DNA of 9,764 nt. It comes from Eutrophobius sp051275005 (lineage in GTDB: Bacteria > Pseudomonadota > Gammaproteobacteria > Eutrophobiales > Eutrophobiaceae). Position 1 is the first letter of the stretch. Each line of letters opens with the position of its first letter. The DNA lies in the NCBI GenBank assembly GCA_051275005.1, contig JBNMOP010000103.1, positions 1 to 9,764 of the forward strand, given 5' to 3'. Positions 1 to 5,519 of this stretch are shown piece by piece. A program made the translations under genes and the position numbers. The notes beneath the pieces were generated by a model. That model was not told the DNA's origin and ran no database searches. It saw nothing but the letters and a program-made list of their open reading frames with translations.

Positions 1-3
1 TAA

Positions 4-1839
4 ATGTTCGCATTTTTTGAAAATCTGATTAAACCATTCCCTCAGGCAGAGCCAGCCCGGCCGCCAGATACTCTGTATGCGTTTTGCCGACATTATACCC
101 GCGGGATAGAACCATATCTCATAATTATGTCGGTACTGACGGCATTAATTGCCATTATGGAAATATCCTTGTTTGCGTTTTTAGGTCGGCTAGTTGACTG
201 GCTGGCAGAGAGTAGTCCAGAGACATTTATGCAAATGCATGGCACTGAGTTGGTTCGATGGGCGCTACTCATACTGGTGTTTCTACCTTCTGCGATAGCT
301 TTGCATGCCTTTATAGTTCACCAGACCTTGTTGGGAAATTACCCCATGCGTATACGCTGGCAAGTTCACCGCTATCTATTGGGTCAGAGTCTTTCGTTTT
401 ACCAGGATGATTTTGCAGGGCGTATTGCTACCAAGTTGATGCAAACCTCAATTGCTGTACGAGAGACAGTCCTTAAGGTTCTGGATGTTCTACTCTACGT
501 CACGGTTTACTTTGGTGGACTATTAGTGATGGTTGCCAGTGCAGATATTACATTGACCACACCTTTATTCGCGTGGCTAGGATTATATATTTGTATTTTA
601 TATTATTTCATTCCCAAGCTTGGTGAAATATCAACCAGACAAGCCAATGCTCGCTCAAATATGACCGGGCGTATCGTTGATACCTATACCAATATCTCCA
701 CAGTAAAACTTTTTTCACATTCCAGACGTGAATCAAGTTATGCCCAGGAAGGAATGGAAGTATTTTTAAATACAGTACACGAGCAAATGAGACTGGTTAC
801 TAAACTAATTGTTTCAGTATGGACAATTAATGTTCTACTGGTATTTTCAATTTGTGCTCTATCTATAAATTTATGGATGGCTAGCGCGATAACCACAGGG
901 GTAATTGCTGCTGCCATCGGTCCTGCGATACGACTGTTCGGCATGTCACAATGGGTAATGTGGGAGTTTTCTGCGCTTTTTGAAAACCTGGGTACAGTCC
1001 AGGACGGTATAAACACAATATCCCGTCCCAAACTTGTACAGGATATTTCCCAGGCAAAACCTCTTGAGATAAAATCAGGAGAGATAAATTATCAACAGGT
1101 TTGTTTTCATTATGGCAAGGGCAGCGGTGTCATTGAAGATTTTAATTTAACGATTAAAGCAGGTGAGAAGGTTGGACTGGTAGGTCGATCTGGGGCAGGA
1201 AAATCTACTTTGGTAAATCTGTTACTTCGCTTTCACGACGTAGAAAAAGGTCGAATACTTATTGATAACCAGGATATTTCCCAGATTAGCCAGGAGAGTC
1301 TTCGAGAACAAATCGGTATGGTGACACAGGACACATCCTTGCTGCACCGTTCGATACGGGAAAACATTCTTTACGGTAAACCAAACGCCAATGAAGCCTC
1401 CATTATTAAGGCAGCGGAACAAGCCCGTGCACATGAATTTATACCTGGCCTGACTGATGTGCGCGGTCAACATGGATATGATGCCATGGTAGGTGAACGC
1501 GGAATAAAATTGTCTGGAGGTCAACGTCAACGTATCGCCATAGCCAGGGTGTTGCTTAAAGATGCACCTATATTGATTATGGATGAAGCAACCTCTGCTT
1601 TGGATTCTGAGGTAGAGGCAGCGATTAGAGAAAACTTCTACACACTTATGCAGGGTAAAACAGTTATCGCCATCGCCCACAGACTGTCCACCATCGCGGC
1701 AATGGATCGGTTATTGGTAGTTGATGAGGGTAAAATTATTGAAGAAGGTACGCATACATCTCTGGTAGCTCGAAATGGACTTTATGCGCAGCTCTGGGCT
1801 CGTCAATCGGGTGGGTTCATTGCGGAGGATGTGGCATGA
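4..1839 (+). CDS. ABC exporter, fused membrane and ATP-binding domains
   Basis: This is a 611-residue half-transporter of the exporter type (MsbA/MdlB-like), expected to work as an inner-membrane homodimer or heterodimer that couples ATP hydrolysis to export of an unknown substrate. The N-terminal half (about residues 35-320) holds roughly six hydrophobic segments, clearest near 36-60, 84-106, 155-178, 185-205, 265-290 and 295-315. The C-terminal nucleotide-binding domain is complete: Walker A GRSGAGKST at 394-402, Q-loop Q442, signature LSGGQ at 503-507, Walker B ILIMDE at 523-528 with catalytic E528, and H-loop H559. All residues needed for hydrolysis are present. An in-frame TAA lies directly before the ATG, so this is the first possible start; its promoter and ribosome site are outside the window. 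The deacetylase-family gene follows on the same strand after 54 bp. The class is certain; the substrate cannot be read from the sequence. Confidence 0.95.
   Translation: MFAFFENLIKPFPQAEPARPPDTLYAFCRHYTRGIEPYLIIMSVLTALIAIMEISLFAFLGRLVDWLAESSPETFMQMHGTELVRWALLILVFLPSAIALHAFIVHQTLLGNYPMRIRWQVHRYLLGQSLSFYQDDFAGRIATKLMQTSIAVRETVLKVLDVLLYVTVYFGGLLVMVASADITLTTPLFAWLGLYICILYYFIPKLGEISTRQANARSNMTGRIVDTYTNISTVKLFSHSRRESSYAQEGMEVFLNTVHEQMRLVTKLIVSVWTINVLLVFSICALSINLWMASAITTGVIAAAIGPAIRLFGMSQWVMWEFSALFENLGTVQDGINTISRPKLVQDISQAKPLEIKSGEINYQQVCFHYGKGSGVIEDFNLTIKAGEKVGLVGRSGAGKSTLVNLLLRFHDVEKGRILIDNQDISQISQESLREQIGMVTQDTSLLHRSIRENILYGKPNANEASIIKAAEQARAHEFIPGLTDVRGQHGYDAMVGERGIKLSGGQRQRIAIARVLLKDAPILIMDEATSALDSEVEAAIRENFYTLMQGKTVIAIAHRLSTIAAMDRLLVVDEGKIIEEGTHTSLVARNGLYAQLWARQSGGFIAEDVA
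1824..1828 (+). promoter_or_regulatory. Strong Shine-Dalgarno inside the end of the exporter gene
   Basis: GGAGG lies seven bases before the ATG at 1836, an almost ideal ribosome binding site. It serves only a 14-codon frame, while the deacetylase ATG at 1894 has no comparable purine-rich site in front of it. The motif also falls within coding sequence (Ala-Glu-Asp codons), so it could be chance. Confidence 0.45.
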
Positions 1840-1880
1840 TTAACGCGACCGCCCTGGGCAAGAGGATAATCAATCTCTAG
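1836..1880 (+). CDS. Possible 14-codon coupling peptide between exporter and deacetylase
   Basis: The frame begins with ATGA overlapping the exporter stop codon, has GGAGG seven bases upstream, and encodes MINATALGKRIINL before a TAG. The stop is 13 bases before the deacetylase ATG at 1894, close enough for terminating ribosomes to reinitiate there. The ATGA junction plus a good Shine-Dalgarno is the usual signature of a translationally coupled downstream gene, yet the frame is tiny and not in phase with the deacetylase. It could be a coupling leader, the stub of a lost gene, or coincidence. I do not recognise the peptide. Confidence 0.3.
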   Translation: MINATALGKRIINL

Positions 1881-1893
1881 TGACAACTAATAT

Positions 1894-2811
1894 ATGAGTA
1901 TATTAATTATTTCACACCCTGACTGTACCTTGCATGATATGGGTGATGGTCATCCAGAAAGCCCGTTGCGTATTGATGCAATTGCATCTCAGCTTAAGAC
2001 CTCGAGTATGGAGGATTTATTGCAGTATAGTGATGCACCCATGGCAAGTATTGAACAAATTTCCAGGGCACATGACAGGAACTATGTCGATGCAGTATTT
2101 TCCGCATCACCTGTCAATGGCACGGTACAACTGGACCCTGACACCAGCATGAATCCGTACACGCTTACGGCAGCGCGTCGAGCGGCCGGAGCGGTTATTC
2201 ATGGCATTGACCAGATTATGTCTGGGAAATACAAAAAAGCTTTTTGTAATATAAGGCCCCCAGGACATCATGCAGAGCGGAACCGAGCCATGGGTTTTTG
2301 TATATTCAATAACATTGCTGTAGGTGCACTCCACGCGTTACAGACACATGGTATTAAAAAAATTGCCATCATTGACTTTGACGTACATCACGGTAATGGC
2401 ACTGAAGATATATTTAAAGATAACCCGGCTGTTATGCTTTGCTCAAGCTTTCAACATCCCTTTTATCCCTATTCCGGTGCTGACACTGTCTCGGATCATA
2501 TTATTAACCTGCCCCTACCCGCCGGGACAGACGGTCATGCCTATCGTAATGCAGTAGAAATGCGTTTTCTACCTGCTCTGGAATCCTTTCAACCAGAGTT
2601 AGTTATGTTTTCAGCTGGTTTTGATGCACATCTAAATGACCCTTTGGCAAGCCTGAGATTACAGGAAGATGATTACGCATGGATAACAAACCAGGCCAAG
2701 AAAATTGCAGATAAATATGCCGGTGGCAGACTTATCTCGGTACTGGAGGGTGGTTATGATCTGGGAGCGCTGTCAAGTAGTGTGATCTCTCACCTTAAGG
2801 CTATGATTTAG
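1894..2811 (+). CDS. Histone deacetylase family zinc amidohydrolase
   Basis: This 305-residue protein has the bacterial class II histone-deacetylase/acetoin-utilisation fold, which removes acetyl or other acyl groups from lysine-like amines, including acetylated polyamines and small amides. The catalytic set is intact: the RPPGHHAER block with tandem histidines H125 and H126, zinc ligands D163 and H165 in IDFDVHHGNGT, the third zinc ligand D244 in SAGFDAH, and the transition-state tyrosine Y288 in LEGGYDL. Length matches single-domain bacterial homologues, and no signal peptide is seen, so it is probably cytoplasmic. An in-frame TAA at 1888-1890 makes ATG 1894 the first start. No clear Shine-Dalgarno precedes it, suggesting dependence on translation from upstream. 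It follows the ABC exporter by 54 bp on the same strand and ends before a strong terminator. The natural substrate is unknown; bacteria lack canonical histones, so the family name is structural. Confidence 0.93.
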   Translation: MSILIISHPDCTLHDMGDGHPESPLRIDAIASQLKTSSMEDLLQYSDAPMASIEQISRAHDRNYVDAVFSASPVNGTVQLDPDTSMNPYTLTAARRAAGAVIHGIDQIMSGKYKKAFCNIRPPGHHAERNRAMGFCIFNNIAVGALHALQTHGIKKIAIIDFDVHHGNGTEDIFKDNPAVMLCSSFQHPFYPYSGADTVSDHIINLPLPAGTDGHAYRNAVEMRFLPALESFQPELVMFSAGFDAHLNDPLASLRLQEDDYAWITNQAKKIADKYAGGRLISVLEGGYDLGALSSSVISHLKAMI

Positions 2812-2857
2812 AAACATTTCGCACAGGTTCTGCTCATTAACGACCGTGCAAAAAAAA

Positions 2858-2879
2858 GCCGTGAATACTTATTCACGGC
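2858..2879. terminator. Bidirectional intrinsic terminator between convergent genes
   Basis: GCCGTGAAT and ATTCACGGC form a perfect 9-bp stem around ACTT (10 bp if the loop is closed to two bases). On the minus strand the stem is followed by eight T (A-run 2850-2857 on plus), an excellent terminator for the dienelactone hydrolase gene. On the plus strand the trailing CTTTATT is weaker but adequate for the deacetylase transcript. It lies 46 bp past the deacetylase stop and 51 bp past the hydrolase stop. Confidence 0.9.
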
Positions 2880-2930
2880 CTTTATTCAGATTTTATCTAT
2901 CCTGCAAGCAGTCGATAATAGCCTCTTAAT

Positions 2931-3812
2931 TTACACCAAGTTCGCTTTGAATAACGCTATAGTACGTGACCATGCTAGATTTGCTGCAGCCTCATCGTAG
3001 CGTGGCGTTGAGTCATTATGAAAACCGTGATTGGTATTCTCATAGATAAAAGCTTCATATTTTTTACCATTCTTCTTCAATGCGGCCTCATAGTCCGGCC
3101 ACCCGCCATTGATTCGTGTATCCAGACCAGCGTAGTGTATCGATAATGCTGCATTAATATTGGCTGTATCATCCGCACTCACCTGACGACCGTAAAATGG
3201 CGCAGAAGCTGCTAACCATGGCAATCTTGCTGCAAGCTTATTGCAAACGCCACCCCCAAAACAAAAGCCTACAACGCCAACTTTACCATTAGACTGAGGA
3301 TGTGATCTTAAATATTCAGCTGCTGCAACAAAGTCTTCAAAGATCATGTCACCATCAAGCTTGCCTTGCATTTCACGACCATCTTCATCATTACCGGGAT
3401 AACCTCCCAACGAAGTTAAAGCGTCTGGTCCCAGGGCCAGGAAACCTTCCAGTGCTGCCCGTCGAGTAACATCTTCTATATGTGGATTAAGTCCTCTATT
3501 TTCATGAACTACCAGAACAGCTGGTAGTTTTCCGGATGCATCAGCAGGCGCAGACAACAATCCTCGAACGGTGCCATATCCCTTGGGTGAATCAATTGAT
3601 ACATATCCTGTTTTTAATTTTGGATCGTGCCATGAAGTCTGTTGTGCCTCGACATAGTTTGGTGCCAGGCTTTCTAATATTGCGGTTGCAGTTAAACCAC
3701 CAACAGCATATTTAGTTACACGATCCAGAAATTCCCGTCGATTGATTCTGCTGTGGACATAAAGATTGTAAAGATCCAGTACCTCTTGATTATAATCACT
3801 GGCTTTTTTCAT
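2931..3812 (-). CDS. Dienelactone hydrolase family protein, YghX-like, with twin-arginine motif
   Basis: This 293-residue alpha/beta hydrolase belongs to the dienelactone hydrolase family and closely resembles what I recall of E. coli YghX in architecture and motifs. The catalytic triad can be placed: nucleophile C184 in GFCFGG, acid D231 in AGLDTRI, and base H262 in NTNHGFHND; E104 in VHENRGLNP matches the glutamate that tunes the cysteine in this family. Residues 22-56 carry INRREFLD followed by a moderately hydrophobic stretch ending near VEA, which looks like a Tat signal. However, about 24 residues precede the arginine pair, as in YghX, so export is plausible but not certain. The start is fixed by AGGAGGGG (3825-3818) at good spacing before the ATG. 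It is convergent with the deacetylase gene and shares its terminator. The MarR gene lies 340 bp upstream on the same strand. The substrate is unknown; dienelactone itself is only the family's founding substrate. Confidence 0.93.
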   Translation of the reverse strand: MKKASDYNQEVLDLYNLYVHSRINRREFLDRVTKYAVGGLTATAILESLAPNYVEAQQTSWHDPKLKTGYVSIDSPKGYGTVRGLLSAPADASGKLPAVLVVHENRGLNPHIEDVTRRAALEGFLALGPDALTSLGGYPGNDEDGREMQGKLDGDMIFEDFVAAAEYLRSHPQSNGKVGVVGFCFGGGVCNKLAARLPWLAASAPFYGRQVSADDTANINAALSIHYAGLDTRINGGWPDYEAALKKNGKKYEAFIYENTNHGFHNDSTPRYDEAAANLAWSRTIALFKANLV

Positions 3813-3913
3813 TTTAACCCCTCCTGTTTAATTCTTATTAGTTTAAACGGTTTTACTCTTGTTTCAATGCAAATAATTAATATGAGATAGCGACTATCCT
3901 TTAATAATAATAG

Positions 3914-3942
3914 TTTATTGAATATCAGCTGGTTATAGTCAA
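3914..3942 (-). promoter_or_regulatory. Candidate sigma-70 promoter for the dienelactone hydrolase gene
   Basis: Read on the minus strand, TTGACT (3942-3937, 5 of 6 to the -35 consensus) and AATAAA (3919-3914, 4 of 6 to the -10) are 17 bp apart. This would give a leader of about 95 bases before the ATG at 3812. The DNA is AT-rich, so chance matches are expected; this is the best spaced pair I found. Confidence 0.3.
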
Positions 3943-4117
3943 TTAGCAGACTAAATCAAATTTTATTGAGACACAATGAGCTGATAAAGATCATTCTAAA
4001 CTGGATTTTGTATATTAAGATATAAATCAATCAGACATAATTAAAAAAAGAATAACACAAATGATATGTCGTGCTGGTATTCAAACGACACAAATTATTT
4101 TGGATACGAATAATAGG

Positions 4118-4137
4118 TCTTGAATGTACATCCAAGA
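4118..4137. repeat. 20-bp palindrome with one mismatched pair
   Basis: TCTTGAATGTACATCCAAGA is its own reverse complement except at one symmetric pair (A/C flanking the ATGTACAT core). It begins 15 bp beyond the MarR stop codon. There is no adjacent T-run on either strand, so it fits a dimeric-protein binding site better than an intrinsic terminator. No regulator can be assigned. Confidence 0.4.
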
Positions 4138-4152
4138 TATACAAATAAAAGA

Positions 4153-4668
4153 CTAGCTGGATTCTGAATACCGCTTATTCAGCTTTTCTTCATTCATATC
4201 CATTTTCGGTACAATATCAAGTATTGGAGCTGCTTTAATATCCTCGGCATCCATCATTTGGGCTACCCTTTGTAATGAACTTAGCAAAGTAGTTTGTTCC
4301 CATTCATCTAGTTTTGATACACGTTCAATAAAACTTTCTTGTAAAGGTATGGGCGTATACTTTACTTTAGCAATTCCCTCTGCAGTCAATTTAAAGTGAA
4401 CCTTACGCTTGTCTATAGTGGAGTGTTTCCTTACCAGTAATCCACGATTTTCCAATCTGTCTATGATGGTAGTAACTGTAGCCTGACTAAGGCAGATTTG
4501 CTCCGCCAGATTTCCTATGGTAACTCCGTCATTTTTTGCAATGGCTTGCATCAGCAAAAGTTGCGCCGTAGTAAGTCCAAATTCTTTAACTAAATCTTTA
4601 GATTTCAAATCCAAAGCTCGTACTATTCGTCGTAAAGCTATCAATACATCTTTTAAAAGTAGATCCAT
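4153..4668 (-). CDS. MarR family transcriptional regulator, CosR/EctR-like
   Basis: This 171-residue protein is a winged helix-turn-helix regulator expected to bind DNA as a dimer. The recognition helix is within SQATVTTIIDRLENRG (61-76), and the wing (about 78-92) carries the D-x-R feature at D86 and R88 typical of MarR proteins. The N-terminal IALRRIVRALDLKSKDL pattern and the C-terminal WEQTTLLSSLQRVAQMM (123-139) recall the CosR/EctR group, which represses compatible-solute genes in halophilic and marine bacteria; this is from memory and not tested by alignment. No ectoine or betaine genes are in the window. ATG 4668 is preceded only by a weak TTGGAA ribosome site. A palindrome 38-49 bp upstream is a candidate autoregulatory operator. 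Targets could include the hydrolase gene 340 bp downstream. The family is certain; the subgroup is probable. Confidence 0.9.
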   Translation of the reverse strand: MDLLLKDVLIALRRIVRALDLKSKDLVKEFGLTTAQLLLMQAIAKNDGVTIGNLAEQICLSQATVTTIIDRLENRGLLVRKHSTIDKRKVHFKLTAEGIAKVKYTPIPLQESFIERVSKLDEWEQTTLLSSLQRVAQMMDAEDIKAAPILDIVPKMDMNEEKLNKRYSESS

Positions 4669-4705
4669 ATAAACTATTCCAATATAGAGAATAAAAAACT
4701 AACTT

Positions 4706-4717
4706 AGTATGTATACT
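4706..4717. promoter_or_regulatory. Candidate MarR-family operator upstream of the regulator gene
   Basis: AGTAT-GT-ATACT is a perfect 5-bp inverted repeat around a 2-bp GT centre, 38-49 bp before the MarR start codon, where an autorepressor would be expected. As I recall, the EctR1 operator of Methylomicrobium also has TTAGT-type half-sites around a GT centre; here the left half reads CTTAGTAT. The fit to this EctR-like regulator is suggestive but unproven. Confidence 0.4.
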
Positions 4718-4810
4718 CATAATAAAAGTAATTATTAATTACAACAATATACAAATAAATATTGCACAAAATTTTCACTATTGGCTGAAATGTAAAAATT
4801 TATTTTAAAT

Positions 4811-4836
4811 CAATTAGTTAGATATCAAACTAATTG
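4811..4836. repeat. 9-bp inverted repeat with 8-bp spacer
   Basis: CAATTAGTT (4811-4819) and AACTAATTG (4828-4836) are perfect inverted copies separated by eight bases containing GATATC. The half-sites contain TTAGT/ACTAA, like the candidate operator near the MarR start. It lies 143 bp upstream of the MarR ATG and has no T-run on either side, so a protein-binding site is more likely than a terminator. AT-richness raises the chance of coincidence. Confidence 0.4.
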
Positions 4837-4930
4837 TAAGGGACAAATGATTCTCAATTAAATTAAAGGATAATAAAAAAAATATTCAATAATAATGAGA
4901 CGACCAATATCTCGGCGTATATATTGATTT

Positions 4931-5401
4931 TCCACCACCAAAATTATCCGCCGGCAACAGAGGTTCGACATCGACCACCATACTCAAAATGTCGCAAATA
5001 ACGTTTACATATTCAGTCCGATTTAGTCAATGACGGGCCGGTGTTCTCTGACACACTTTAGTTTACAACGCGATCCAAATTTATATAAAAGTAGCCGAAT
5101 AATTCTTTGTGTTCTGTCTCATTTCGGGCCAGGCAAAATACCCAACTAAGGCATTACCTCCAAAGTTAGTTTGGTAACTTCCTTAACCACAATTGTGGAT
5201 CTTTACTATGTTAGCTACATTTTCTGAATCGAGCATCAGACCTACGGTCTTTAATACTTCGTTATGGCATGAGTCACAATATTGGTTAGAGATATTACGA
5301 TATTGAACGGCGATTGAGCTAAGTTTGCCTGAGGATTGCAGCGTGTAATCAGAATAAATATCAAAGACACTTATCAATAACAACAGGGAATTTTTGTTAA
5401 T
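4931..5401 (-). pseudogene. Decayed N-terminus of a DUF1592-family secreted cytochrome-like protein
   Basis: Translating the minus strand gives a co-linear but broken match to the N-terminal part of DUF1592-family proteins. In order: a signal-like NKNSLLLLISVF (from an ATT at 5401-5399), IAVQYRNISNQYCDSCHNE with CxxCH at 5278-5264, LKTVGLMLDSENVANI, a TAA at 5185-5183, a KLTLEVMP segment in another frame (about 5173-5150), then, back in the first frame, LNRTEYVNVICDILSM (from 5026) and VDVEPLLPADN, the DUF1587 pattern. Further in-frame stops follow 5183, including TGA at 5029-5027 exactly where the family has the arginine of HRLNRTEY, a CGA-to-TGA change. Spacing between motifs matches intact relatives as I know them. 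Similarity ends at about 4931; the DUF1592/1588/1585 parts are missing. No ATG or ribosome site is seen. It lies 118 bp beyond the ankyrin gene on the same strand, apparently a dead second copy related to the gene at 8587-9764. Confidence 0.82.
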
Positions 5402-5433
5402 TGAAGATTGCCAGCAACTAAAATATTGTACGC

Positions 5434-5451
5434 CCAGTTATGGATAACTGG
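5434..5451. repeat. Hairpin downstream of the ankyrin gene
   Basis: CCAGTTAT-GG-ATAACTGG is a perfect 8-bp inverted repeat with a 2-base centre, 69-86 bp past the ankyrin stop codon. No T-run follows on the minus strand, so it is at best a weak or Rho-assisted terminator or an mRNA 3'-end stabiliser for the operon. Confidence 0.35.
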
Positions 5452-5519
5452 CTACTTGAAGCCCGATAAAGCCAATATGCGTTGGGGTTAATTTCTGGAA
5501 TTAGTAACTCAAGGCTAGC

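Larger units (their letters stand above)
3813..4152. other. AT-rich intergenic region between the MarR and hydrolase genes
   Basis: This 340-bp stretch has no plausible gene on either strand. It contains the hydrolase ribosome binding site (3818-3825), the candidate promoter (3914-3942), an 8-bp inverted pair TATCAGCT/AGCTGATA (3923-3930 and 3979-3986), a TGTCGT/ACGACA pair (4067-4072 and 4085-4090), and a near-perfect 20-bp palindrome (4118-4137). No clear Rho-independent terminator follows the MarR gene, so read-through into the hydrolase gene is possible. Confidence 0.6.
4669..4930. other. AT-rich region upstream of the MarR gene, no gene seen
   Basis: This 262-bp very AT-rich stretch separates the MarR start from the truncated end of the DUF1592 pseudogene. 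I find no coding sequence on either strand. It should hold the MarR promoter, but the many A/T runs prevent a confident -35/-10 assignment. It carries the palindromic candidate operator (4706-4717) and the 9-bp inverted repeat (4811-4836). The composition change close to 4930 coincides with the end of detectable pseudogene similarity, marking a likely deletion or rearrangement junction. Confidence 0.55.

Noticed and set aside
1222..1680. A 152-residue minus-strand open frame inside the ABC exporter gene
   Set aside because: It lies wholly opposite the conserved ATPase domain and shows no recognisable protein pattern; it is a shadow frame.
4841..4865. Fur-box-like sequence (minus strand GAGAATCATT)
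   Set aside because: About 12 of 19 positions match the consensus in very AT-rich DNA, and no iron-related gene is adjacent.
5183..5383. A 66-residue open frame with a CxxCH motif, as a small cytochrome gene
   Set aside because: It begins only at TTG without a ribosome site, and recognisable family sequence continues past its stop in other and in the same frames, so it is part of a larger pseudogene.
5434..5451. Hairpin as a confident intrinsic terminator of the ankyrin operon
   Set aside because: The stem is perfect but the loop is only two bases and no T-run follows on the minus strand, so it is listed only as a repeat.
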